From NCBI GenBank assembly GCA_033977485.1, contig CM066987.1, forward strand, positions 48,611,033 through 48,675,032: a DNA stretch of 64,000 bases. The letters are read 5' to 3'. The notes beneath the pieces are model-generated. The model was not told the DNA's origin. It searched no databases and saw nothing but the letters and a program-made list of their open reading frames with translations. The stretch comes from Hydrangea macrophylla. Its lineage: Eukaryota; Streptophyta; Magnoliopsida; Cornales; Hydrangeaceae. The translations under genes were made by a program, and so were the position numbers. This document shows, piece by piece, positions 22,850-33,028 of this stretch. Each line of letters starts with the position of its first letter. The stretch's first letter is position 1.

Positions 22850-24097
22850 TTGCCTTGGTATGCGGATATAGTAAATTATCTTGTTACGGGTGAAACACCA
22901 AGTCATTGGTCGAATCAAGACAAGAAACGGTTCCTTTCATTTGCACGTCATTTCTTTTTCAATGACTCTTACTTATTCAAGTATTGTACTGATCAGGTCA
23001 TCAGACGTTGCATTCTGAATAAGGACATAACTGTAATTTTAGCCTCTTGTCATTCTGAAGCCTGCGGAGGCCATTTTGCTTGGCAAAAGACCGCACAAAA
23101 AGTATTACACAGCGAATTCTATTGGCCCACCGTGTTTAAGGATGCCTACTCTTTTTGCAAATTATGCCAACGCTGTCAAAAGCTAGGTACAATTTTAAAA
23201 AGAAATTCTATGCCCTTAACTCCCATCATCACCATTGAAATATTCGATTGTTGGGGCATAGACTTCATAGGCCCGTTTCCAAAATCAAATAACTGTGAAT
23301 ACATACTCCTAGCTGTGGAGTATGTATCAAAATGGGTGGAAGCGATACCGACGAAACGCAATGACCAAAAAACAATAATATCCTTCCTTAAGGAAAATAT
23401 TCTATCGCGTTTCAGAACCCTGAAAGCATTAATAGGTGACCAAGGCAAGCATTTTTTCAACAGGCCTTTAGAGTCACTTCTCAAGAAATATGCGGTAAAC
23501 CACAATATCGCTCTAGCTTACCACCCTCAAACTAACGGGTAGGCAGAGTTGGCTAACCATGAAATCAAGCATATACTCGAAAAGACGGTTAGTTTTAACA
23601 GAAAAGACTGAGCATATAAACTTATTGATGCTCTATGGGCATACCGCACTGCTTATAAGACAAATCTGGGGATGTCTCCGTATAGGTTAGTGTACAACAA
23701 GGCATGTCACCGTCCTGTCGAAATTGATCACAAACCATATTGGGCGACATGCTCATTGAACTTCGATATTAAAGAAGGAGGTCATCTCCGAAAGCTCCAG
23801 CTAGCTGAACTGGAAGAAATACGTCGAGATGCATACGACAATGCTAAACTACACAAGGAAAGGTTGAAGGCTCGTCATGATAGAACAATTTTTTGTAAAT
23901 CATTCGAGCCAAGGCAGAAAGTCTTACTGTACGACTTTCTCCTCCACCTTTTTCCAGGTAAGCTCCGATCCTGGTGGACAGGTCCATTCTTTGTTAAATA
24001 TGTTTTTCCACATGGGGTCGTTGAGCTCATAAATCCCAAGAACAATGATTATTTTAAGGTTAAAACCGTTCTTGGAGAACTTCCTACCAGAAGCTGA
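22850..24097 (+). pseudogene. int: Integrase pseudogene of A1
   Basis: Inserts cDNA into chromosomes. The zinc-binding HHCC module is visible (CHSEACGGHF, then CKLCQRCQK), then catalytic-core landmarks WGIDFIGPFP, a second Asp in IGDQGKHF, and HPQTNG followed by ELANHE with the catalytic Glu. Stops lie near 23540 (CAG to TAG) and 23608 (TGG to TGA). The C-terminal part contains [19 protein letters not shown] and RHDRTIF. Gly replaces the usual Ser before the second catalytic Asp (A2 keeps Ser). No chromodomain is seen. Confidence 0.85.
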
Positions 24098-24279
24098 GCA
24101 CATCGAGTTAGATGAGCCCAGATATCCCTCCACCTAAAACACCATAGTGTGGTTACATTTTGTTGTTGTATTCTTTCCTTTACTGAACGTTGTTTTATTT
24201 CATTTATTTTTATTTTTTTTAGTGTGACTTCGCTTCTAATCTGCTATCATCTATCTCTCCCCTGCAGGCTGTTAAAAAT

Positions 24280-24718
24280 ATGAGGGATGATGACGTCCAT
24301 TCGATCCTCCATGGACTACCGAGGAGATTGTATTCTGTCACTCTCCTTATCAAGGGCCCGTAGCGAATGACGTCATTGACTTAGCCCAAGGGTATAACCC
24401 TTACGATCCCGTACTCCTCCAAATTAATCCTTTCGAGCACATGGAATTTCCTGAGAGGTGGGAGAACCTGAAGGGTACTTTGTTGGGGAAGTCGATGATG
24501 CCCTTTTGGAACAATGGGAAAATGACTCAATGTGGGAACCGTGGGACGAAGAAGATTTACAGGATGTGGTGCCCGAACGCCATAATGATGTATTCACATA
24601 TGTTGATGACTTCCTTGTCATCGAATTGGTTCCCTACATTTATGTGCAGATGAGTTATTTGTTGTTCCGGCTTCAATGCCCTCTACCTGCTAGTGCACAT
24701 GGTTGTTTCACGCCAATA
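24280..24718 (+). pseudogene. Accessory ORF X1 of A1 (acidic, unknown)
   Basis: Conserved with A2 X1. It follows an acceptor-like CCCTGCAG (ending 24267), starts at ATG 24280 and, with one frameshift near 24460, reads through YQGPVANDVIDLAQGY, LLQINPF.HMEF, EVDDALLEQWENDSMWEPWD and FTYVDDFLVIELVPYIYVQ. It ends at a donor-like GTAAGG (24719) opening a 136-bp candidate intron to CAG at 24854. I do not recognise the family. The acidic, Trp-rich middle is the most conserved part. Candidate upstream exon of an env-region transcript. Confidence 0.5.
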
Positions 24719-24854
24719 GTAAGGTTAATTATTGGTCACATTTCTTTCTCTTTCTTTTCATCGTGTTTAGTTTATTCCTTTCCATTAGTTATTTCGTTTG
24801 TTTTCTTTTAATTTCTTTCTTTCTTGTTTGTTCTCTTTTGGTTTCCTTTGTCAG

Positions 24855-25179
24855 GATTTTCACTATGAATTCGATGTTACCGCCATTATTCCTTCCATAT
24901 CAACTATTTCATGGTTTTGGACTATACATAGGGTCCCCGGGTACTCCGCCGCAAGAGGAAGGTTAGTTGAGAAATTACACTCTAATATCTTTGTCTCCAT
25001 CCGGCTCACCTCGTGCCTGTGCAATCAATCCTGTGGAAAGTTCAGACTTGCTCAATGATGTCCTGGCTGCTTTCAGACTATTCTGGGAAAGGGAATCATC
25101 AAGTTTAGACTCCACATTCCAAGATTTGGCAGAGAAAGAACAAATGGTGGAAGAAGAAATTTTCATGCTTGAAGAGTAG
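24855..25179 (+). pseudogene. Accessory ORF X2 of A1 (unknown)
   Basis: Continues after the candidate intron. The frame reading LPPLFLPYQLFHGFG, then SPSGSPRACAINPVESSDLL, FRLFWERESSSLDSTF and EEEIFMLEE (stop after 25176) is conserved in A2, with a 3-bp in-frame indel between copies. One stop (TAG, 24964-24966) interrupts it. A second, overlapping frame ending FRLAQ at 25058 is also open in both copies; I prefer the first because of the frame-preserving indel. Function unknown. Confidence 0.5.
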
Positions 25180-26170
25180 TGCCTCACTTCAATTATTTTC
25201 TGTCATTTGGGTTTCCTTTTATCAATTGGAGTGTAATCCTAGACAAAGTTTTATTAGTTTCAGTTTATTTGCATAGTCTTTCTGTATTAATAAGGTCTTA
25301 GATACCATTGCGGGAGCAACAATTTTGCAATATGGATGCTATTAAATAATGTTATTTATAAAATTTACAACATTTTACATTGTTGATGATGATGTCTGGC
25401 TTACTTGTCTTGTCAATGAACTGTTCTATCATTTTCCTGTATGTCCAGACCAATGTTGGTTAGATGGGGATGTATAATTTCTTCATTCAGTGATATTGTA
25501 TAATTTCTAGATTCGATCGATCGAACTCATTTCGATCGATCGAAGGCATCCCATCCTCAAGCGCTTCCACAAGTCTCAATCGATCGAAGGTTCGATCGAT
25601 TTAACTTTCTCGATCGATCAAGACTTGCATTTAAATGATGTATCTCTCATAAACCTTCTCAGTTTCATCATCATCCTCATATCCTTAAGCGCTCGGAGAC
25701 AGAGCAGGAACGAAGGTGATTTTTGCCCTCCCTTCATCAATTCAGTCATTTGAGGAACATCGAATCCCTCTGGTCATCATCATCATCACCCTCATCCCCT
25801 CTCTGCACACATACACGAGGTACGGCCCGAGACCCTCCTTGTTTTTTTTATTTTCTTCAAATTCTGGTAGGGATGCTTCCCTATTGTTCCTAAGATCAAT
25901 TAGTATTAGTTTTAGTTATATATTGCTTGTTTTCTTTCCATTTCCATTCTAGTTTCGTGTCACTGCTGTTTTGTTATCTTCGATCAATCAAACTGGGCTC
26001 GAGCGATCGAACCCAGTCCCTTTTTAATCGATCAAACTAGGCTCGAGCGATCGAACCTGGTACCATCTCAATCGATTGAGCATTCTTCGATCGCTCAAAC
26101 ATAAGCAGTAGCAGTTTTTTTTAATTTCTTCCCTGTTTTGAATTGTTCTCTTATTTTTCTTCAATTTCAG
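25180..26170 (+). other. A1 noncoding region between X2 and env-like gene
   Basis: About 1 kb without a credible ORF. It holds two more palindrome clusters: 25512-25620 and 25980-26100 (repeated TTCGATCGATCGAA, GAGCGATCGAAC and CAATCGATTGAG). It ends with a pyrimidine-rich acceptor CTTCAATTTCAG 10 bases before the env-like ATG. A2 matches at 39654-40623. Confidence 0.7.
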
Positions 26171-26180
26171 GTCTTTTGCA

Positions 26181-27607
26181 ATGAACCCTATCATAGGGTA
26201 TCACAAGTCCAAGCCACTTGACCTCACTATACCCGACCCTGTACCAGCTCACGGGCTCAGAAATGTAAAGGAACGAGTATGGTTTACTCGGTGGTTTCAG
26301 ACTCGTAAGGTGTTGTTGGAGCGGCCACTGGAGTCCGTATGGCTTTCAGCTCCGTGGTTCTTAGGACGGATCAGAGACATGCCACTATGGTACAATATAT
26401 TGATCTAGACCAAAACGATCAACATCCACTGGGTTCGTGAAGCCTGCTCCTCTATGATCAAGGATCCCGCGGCCCCATTCACATACCGATCCTTCTTCCG
26501 CGGGCATGAGATCCTATTCAGCCCTGCCATAGTTTATGCTGCTCTGGGGGTACCCGAGGTGCCAGATTGTTTCTATCCTCGCCTACCAGGAACCCCAGAG
26601 ATTCCTCCAGCAACCATTATCCGAGAGCTTACAGGAGGCACCGTCCAGTTTTAGAACGGCGTATCTCTCATCAAGGATAAGCTTCTCACTAAGGACTATC
26701 ATCTCCTTTATCTGACGCTAGTGAACTATATTTTGATGATGTCTTATCATGAAAAGTTCGCCGCGTGGTATGCCCGAGCCCTGTATGCTATTGGGACAGG
26801 ACAACGAGTCTGCCTGTCTTGCCTTTATATTGACTTCTTTGTTCAGCCCATGTGGTACATTGCCGCCAAGCGCCATCTGAAGGGCGTTTGGCCTATAAAT
26901 CAGGTCATTGAGCAGGCTGGGCAAGTTCCATTGGCAACAGATTCGATTCTGCAGGCCTCTAGTCAATTTGGCGAGACGGCGGCCAGCCATTCTGATGCTC
27001 AAAATAAGATAAAAGAAAAGGGTAAGGCGAAGGTCAGGTCAAAGAGGGAGAGATGAGGAGGCACCGATACAGAGGGTGCAACTTCTGGGATACCCACAGA
27101 GGTTGAGGAGCTAGATTCTGATGACGAGGTTGATCCTCGTATTGAGGTTGTGTAGTTCGAGCTGAGACAGCGGTCTCAGGCTCCCACCCAGGGAGAGTCT
27201 TCTTCTTCTATGCCTCTCGTGACTGTTCATGAGTTACTTATAGAGGAGAGAGGGCCCAGATCAGACTCGAGGGCAAGATGGACTGCATGACGACTCTACT
27301 TGAGGCTATATTGATTCAGATAGGGGTCGATCAATCTCTACATACACCTCCACCACCCACTACTGGTCCTTCATCCTCAGCTCCACCTCCACAGGTTGAT
27401 CCTGCTGCTCTATCTACATCGGCGGCACCGCCATTTTCTAAGACACCACTTCTACCACCTCTAGTCGTAGCTGACCCATTATTATCTATACCAACTGCCA
27501 TGATTGCGAGTGATCCGACGACGGCTACTACTGTTGCTGAGGGTGGAGATGTGGATGCTCCAAACGTGCTGATCGAGATCTTATCCGATGTAGCCGATGA
27601 TGCTTAG
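26181..27607 (+). pseudogene. Env-like gene remnant of A1
   Basis: Third major ORF of Athila elements, usually called env-like. Starts MNPIIGYHKSKPLDLT at 26181 just after a splice-acceptor motif. The body has VWFTRWFQTRK, WVREACSSMIKD, SFFRGHEILFSP and LGVPEV, resembling the N-terminal domain found in plant env-like and 'putative plant transposon' proteins. Later parts are AWYARALYAIGTG and a basic K-rich stretch, then a Pro/Ser/Thr-rich C-terminus ending LIEILSDVADDA. Stops near 26406, 26652, 27054 and 27151, and a later frameshift, disable it. I see no convincing signal peptide or membrane segment, so an envelope role is not supported here. Confidence 0.7.
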
Positions 27608-28254
27608 CTTTATGCTATTTCAGTGTCTCTGGATTTTTGGTTGGTTGTTTTTATTTTCTCTCCCCGTTCGTAGTTGTTCTTGTGGTTGTTCTTGAATATT
27701 TTGGACTGTTTGATTGGTTTGGTCATTTTGGACTTTGGTTTTTATGGACTGTATTATCATTGTGCTGTTGTATTCATAGCTTTATCATTTCAGTGATGAG
27801 TTCTGTTTTATGCATGGATGTCCTACTCTATCTTTTCAATTTTTATTTGATCTTTGTTGCTTGGAGTTGTATGCCTTGGTTACAGATTATTACGCTTTCT
27901 GTTATTGCGATACTTTATCAGGTGATATCTCTCTATCTAAATTTGAAAATCAACTTCTGCGGACATTGCAATTTTCAGTTGGGGGTGGGATGTAGATAGA
28001 TAATCACCTGCACATGTTTATATTTAGCAATCTAGATCAGTTTATTGTACATTTCATACAATCTCGATTAGAGTTGGAGTACATCCACAGTTGAAAGCAA
28101 ATCAATCACACACAGAAAAAAAATATTTAATTTCAAATTATTAAGGAATTGTTGAATTGAATTAGTAGAATAACTTTGAATATTCACTTCTATTTAGCTG
28201 TTATCAAGTAATGACACAACCATTTTATTCTCATCATTTTATGAATTAAGTTCA
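27608..28254 (+). other. A1 3' noncoding remnant
   Basis: T/G-rich tail matching A2 42107-42737, including GTTGGGGGTGG before a TGTAGATAGATAATCA phrase. A hydrophobic frame (27637-27999) arises from T-rich composition and lies after the env-like stop, so it is not called. The last five bases, GTTCA, are the likely target duplication of D. Confidence 0.75.
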
Positions 28255-28970
28255 TGTCACGCCCTGAAGTACCAAAAATAGGGAAAAATAAATTTCCTTT
28301 ATGGGTTCGTAGACACGTGATTGGTTGTGAATGTCACCTGATTGTCCAAAAATGCTAAAAACAGTAATATCATATGGGAAAGTGACTAAGTTCAGTGGAA
28401 GCAGAAATTTAAAACATCCAAGTCTTACATCAGTAGTATATTACAGACCCAAAGATAACCAAAAGATATAGATTACCAGTTCATCTAAGCTATTACATCA
28501 TTAACATATTAGTAACAGAACTATGACAAAAGAAAAACTCCAAGATCTTCAGCTGGCGAAACCGTAGCCTTCCTCGTAGTAATCTTCACCAGCATAGTCT
28601 TTAGTAGTAAAGTCTGCATCTTGATAGCAGTCGGCTCCGTATGGACCTGCAAAGGCTGGGCGTGGAAGGTCCAGCGGCATGAAAAGTCGTTTGCGGTTAA
28701 GCTAAGTAAGGGTCCCCTTAAGGTTACCACCACCAAGGTAAGTTATTAATCATCTCTTCTTATTTCTCGAAACCATATCTCGTTCATCATTTCTTACTCT
28801 CGATACTATGTCTCGTTCGTCTTTTCTAATTCTCAAAACTATACCTTTCTTAAACCCAATCATTCCCTTCAAAACTTAACCCAGAACTGAACTGACCAAC
28901 GACAATGACTGAAAACTCCAAACGTATTTACCGGTCAAGAAAGAACAACACTCAACAATGAATAGTTAAC

Positions 28971-29060
28971 TATCGCCCAACTGGTACTCAAACTGTCGCC
29001 CAAATGGCATTCAAACTATCGCCCAACTGGCATTCAAACTGTCGCCCAAATGGCATAAGT
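28971..29060. repeat. 23-bp tandem repeat in D LTR
   Basis: Four copies of a CTRTCGCCCAAMTGG unit plus CATTCAAA spacer, with CTATCGCCCAACTGG and CTGTCGCCCAAATGG alternating, so it is again a two-unit higher-order pattern. Confidence 0.85.
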
Positions 29061-29088
29061 GTGAGGGACATTAACAATCTCTTGGTCG

Positions 29089-29350
29089 AACACATCATGC
29101 CGATCCTCAGGTCGCCCGCACGTTACCAAACACGTCATGCCGATCCTTAGACCAAGGGTACGGGAAATTAATAATCACTTGGATGAACACGTCATGCCGA
29201 TCCTCAGGTCACCAGTATATAACCGAACACGTCATGCCAATCCTCAGTCCAAGGGTGCGAAAAACTAATCAACTACTTGATCGAACACGTCATGACAATC
29301 CTCAGGTCATCCGCACTTGACTGAACATGTCATGCCGATCCTCAGATCAA
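29089..29350. repeat. Dimeric repeat of ACACGTCATGCCGATCCTCAG in D LTR
   Basis: Six copies of the motif CACGTCATGCCGATCCTCAG starting near 29091, 29131, 29188, 29228, 29286 and 29326. Spacings are 40, 57, 40, 58 and 40 bp, a dimer of about 97 bp. One linker type ends GGTCRCC..CGCAC, the other ends CCAAGGG. Confidence 0.88.
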
Positions 29351-30040
29351 GGAACAAAAATAACTCACCAATTGACTCCATGGAATAATCGAGAGACCAA
29401 CTTTGCAAGAATTATCCAAACACGACACGAAAGTTCACGAATCAAATTTAACCGATTCTCACACGATTAGAAACGAAACCCAACGTCCCTTATTCGTATT
29501 AAATCTATTATTGAAGGTTTTATCATTATTTTACACGTTCGTACATTTCGTAGTTTAGTTCATTAATATCATCCATTTATAACCGTCAGTATTTCGCTTT
29601 ACGTTCGACATTCTGTTTTACCTCTCAATATACTTATGATGAAAACTTTCCCAATCACTTACCAACGCAATAATCGTGCCATATAACATACTCATAGTTT
29701 GGGTATGAACTTTCCAACAGTCATTAAACTAAATTCACGTAACTCATGGATTTAATACCAATAAACATATAGATGAAACCCTTAACATACTCATCTACAC
29801 GATAGCACTAGCATAGCACAAGATTTTCATAATAACACAGGTACAGGGAACTAGCATCAACAATCAATACCATGCATAAACAAAACATCATACAAAAATC
29901 TACACAATCTGCTAGGATACATTTTCACTGTGTTGACTGAAACAATATGATTTATTTGGGCATGATAAATTGCTTTGTGGATCAAACTCAAAACTAAAAC
30001 ATTTTAGATAATAGGATTATCTTCATGTACAAAAAAAAAA

Positions 30041-30724
30041 TCTAGCTTCAATTACATTTTTGAGCTGCTCAAAATATTTATTTTACCTAGACATTTCTAT
30101 ACTTTCGGACTACTATGTCCCAGATTTATAGCACTACGTTGTCCATGAATTTCACCTATGAAGGAGGGGTTTTTAGACTAAGATATACGAGAGTTATTTG
30201 TAGATAAATAAGTTAGATTTCTCCACAAAAAAACCTAGCCTAATTCAGATTTTTGAGCTTCTCCAAACATTCATTTTACTTAACTATGTTCTACTGAAAG
30301 TTTCAATTTCTTAGATTTATAACACTACATTTTACATGCATTTCACCTATGAAGGATTGATTTCTAGACTGGGCTGTAGAAGAGTTATTTGTAGATATAT
30401 GAGTTACCTTTCTACACAAAAAAAACTAGCTTAATTCGAATTTTGGAGCTGCACAAAACATTCATTTTACTATACTACATTCTGCTGGAAGTTTCTGATT
30501 TCCCAGGTTTATAACACTGCGTTGTACATGCATTTCACCTATGAAGGAATGATTTCCAGACTGAACTATAGAAGAGTTACTTGTAGATAAATGAGTTAGC
30601 TTTCTTCACAAAAAACCTAACTTAATTCGGAGTTTTGAGCTGCACAAAACATTTATTTTACTAAACTACATTCTGTTGCAAGTTCAGTTTCTCAGATTTA
30701 AACCACTTGTCTTGCATGTCATGA
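30041..30724. repeat. 191-bp tandem repeat in D LTR
   Basis: Three full and one partial copy with a period of 191-192 bp, judged from the phrase TTCACCTATGAAGGA at 30151, 30342 and 30534. Each copy starts CTAGCYTAATTC after an A-run and includes GAGTTAYTTGTAGATAWATGAG. Copies differ by roughly 10-20%. No ORF. Confidence 0.88.
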
Positions 30725-31506
30725 AAACTTCAACACAACAACATCAAACTCTTACTAAACATTAATACATACTATATATGTTCTAAATTGAGTTAGATTA
30801 CTCACAATTACTCACAATTTACTCACCAAAGCTTGAAATTGAGCTTGGATGTTGATTTGAGCTTAATGGAGCTTGAACTCAACTTTAGATGGTGTCACCT
30901 TCTTCTTCTCCATGTTTTTCTTCTACATTTCCATGGGATTTATAATTCCCAGCTCTCTTTCTTCACTTAGGTGCAGATTATGAGAGTGGAAAAGAGTGTA
31001 ATGTATGCATATAGGTGTGGTAATATAGAAAATGCAAGTGCCAGGTGTTCTATTGCATGCTAGGACATGTGTCCTTGTAGTGGACATGTGTCCAAAGGGA
31101 TGTCATGTGGTTGCCACATGGTCGGCCATATGGTGCCCACCTCGGGTTGTGTGCCACTTCTTTGGTTTACATGCATAAGTTCCTCGGTATACGTGTTGGT
31201 CTCGAATTACGTGCAAACTGGTATTATTTCTAATGTCCGGGTCCGGTGACAAGCGGGGGTATTTGTAAAATACAATCGCGCGCGCTAAAAGAAGAAAATA
31301 TACTAATTTAGTTTACAATTCCCTTGTTTATCTACAATTTGAATTACAATGCCAGTTTTTACACAATGTGATTAAACTATGATAAGTGGTAATCTTTTAG
31401 TGGTCATTTGTGCAAATTACTACTGCTGCGTAAAGAATTGGATGGAAATGATAACAGGAAGTGCTAGGTTCAAATGAAGGCAGATCAATCATGAAAAGAG
31501 AGTTTT

Positions 31507-31615
31507 GAGCGATCGAAGAAGTCTCGAGCGATTGAGGTTTCGATCGATCGAATGCAGCTCAAGCGCTAGAAGATCCCAGAAGTTCAATTTATCGAGAGAT
31601 GTTCAATCGATCGAA
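31507..31615. promoter_or_regulatory. Palindrome cluster upstream of TATA (A2 5' LTR)
   Basis: GAGCGATCGAAG, GAGCGATTGAGG, TTCGATCGATCGAA, CTCAAGCGCTAGAA, TTCAATTTATCGAG and TTCAATCGATCGAA, ending about 70 bp before TATATATA (31685). The 3' LTR copy is at 44529-44640, 69 bp before its TATA (44709). Confidence 0.6.
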
Positions 31616-32113
31616 CATGGCTTTTATCATATTTTACGCGCACGCAGTAGAAATAGACTCTTAACCCTAGCATTAGGTTTTTGTTATATATATTCGTATT
31701 GGATATGTCCCAGAGGACGCGCACATTGCTTTTTATCAGTTTTAGAGAGAGAGAGATAGAGAGTTTACATGTTTTGTAGGTTTCAAAGTTTGGATATTGC
31801 TTTTGGATTGTTTTTCTTTGGTTTAATACAAGTTCTTCTATTCCAGGTTCTGTGATTTCAGTTTGTTTATACTCTAGTTGCTTAATATTGTAGTTTAATT
31901 CGTTAGTATTGAAAGTAGCATAGTAGTGGTTTCAAATCATCATTAGTTTACATAGTTTTCATGTTAAAATCACAACTAAACGCATCCTTAATGAATCTTT
32001 ACGTTAAAAACGCATCTGAGACACTCCAGACTATGTTTGAGTAGTCCCCAGGTTGGAGATCATGATGAAACCATGATCTCAAGCCTCTGCTATGCAGCAG
32101 AATAATTCCTGTG

Positions 32114-32234
32114 TTCGATCGATCGAAGTTAGTTCGATCGATCGGACTAGAGACATTGTCGAGCGATCGAAGACATTTCTATCGATCGGGAGATGAAGTT
32201 GTTCGATCGATCAAAAGCGTGTCGATCGATCGAA
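32114..32234. promoter_or_regulatory. Second palindrome cluster (A2 5' LTR)
   Basis: Six TTCGATCGATCGAA-type sites beginning about 429 bp downstream of the TATA box. The same cluster in the 3' LTR is at 45140-45260 (431 bp). Confidence 0.55.
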
Positions 32235-32905
32235 CTCTCTGATTCTTGAGAACATTCTATGTAGTATTCCTAGACTTTCTGCTTTACTGATTTGTTATCA
32301 AAATGTCCCCAATCGCTCAGTTTGTCAAAGCAGTCGTTAAACTTAAAGCCTTAAGGTATTTTTCTTTAATATCTTTTGCAAACCACCCTCAATGCTAACA
32401 CCATTGTAGGTGCGAGTCTTAACTATTGTTTTAAACTGCTTTTATGTGTTTCAAACTTAATTGTGATGACATAGTCTCGGGCATGAAAGGGCTATGGATT
32501 CTTTATCCTAAGAGAAATACGAAATACTGTAGAGGATGTACTCCATTGAACTTCAACGTAATTGCATGGTAGAAGACTAGGTCGCGGTGGATTCGTGTAA
32601 TACCAACATTCCCTTTTATTAAGAAAAAACATGTTTTAAAATATCGCTTTAATTTGTTAGTTAGTCATTAGATTAATTTAGTTTAATTGCTTTATCTTTA
32701 GTAGTTGATAAACCGTGGAACTTTGTGTTCTACATCCTTTTAAAGTATTGATTTTTATTTTCCTTTTTAGAGATTAATCTAGGTATTTAGTTTAACACCT
32801 TCCCTGTGGGATCGACCTGGACTTAACCTGATTGCTACTTGCACGATTACCTACACATGGGTATAGCACACAAGCGTACACAGAAAAATTCTCATGTCAA
32901 GTTTT

Positions 32906-32923
32906 TAGCACCGTTGCCGGGGA
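32906..32923 (+). other. Primer-binding site, tRNA-Asp (A2), mutated
   Basis: TAGCACCGTTGCCGGGGA, two G-to-A changes from the perfect tRNA-Asp site (element E, 60278-60295). Both fit cytosine deamination on the other strand. Leader 32924-33028 has no ORF. Confidence 0.82.
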
Positions 32924-33028
32924 AGGCAACAAGCTAACACTTAGATTACCTCAATCTATCCTTATCTCTTTCTGTTTTCCTTTTTCTTTTATTTTTTAGA
33001 TTAAAAACTACTTAGGGTCTTTCCCTTT

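Larger units (their letters stand above)
16895..28254 (+). mobile_element. Element A1: Athila-like retrotransposon, 3' truncated and decayed
   Basis: Ty3/gypsy element of the Athila lineage inserted in the minisatellite. It holds a 5' LTR (16895-18508), tRNA-Asp primer site, gag, protease, reverse transcriptase, RNase H, integrase, accessory ORFs and an env-like gene in the same order as A2. Its 3' untranslated end and 3' LTR are missing: element D begins at 28255 at the point matching A2 position about 42738, and no continuation appears after D ends at 50583. There are at least a dozen stops and several frameshifts. Its right-hand target duplication cannot be seen. Confidence 0.88.
28255..31246 (-). 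repeat. Element D 3' LTR, first part
   Basis: Starts TGTCACGCCC after GTTCA and runs to the A2 insertion at TCCGG (31242-31246). With the part after A2 the LTR is about 3.2 kb. It holds three tandem-repeat blocks (listed separately). A minus-strand ORF at 28521-28736 recurs in the other LTR copy but has no gene-like support. Confidence 0.85.
31247..32899 (+). repeat. Element A2 5' LTR
   Basis: 1,653 bp, TGACAAGC...CATGTCA. Palindrome clusters at 31507-31615 and 32114-32234, TATATATA at 31685-31692. Several palindromes are more eroded here than in the 3' LTR. No ORF of note. Confidence 0.93.

Noticed and set aside
27637..27999. Hydrophobic 120-codon frame after the A1 env-like gene, as a transmembrane env domain
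   Set aside because: It lies past the conserved env-like stop, in T/G-rich DNA where several frames are hydrophobic. The A2 counterpart (42072-42445) is hydrophobic in different frames.
28521..28736. Minus-strand 71-codon ORF in D's LTR, conserved at 50367-50582
   Set aside because: The conservation is simply that of two LTR copies. No domain, and in the 3' part of an LTR.
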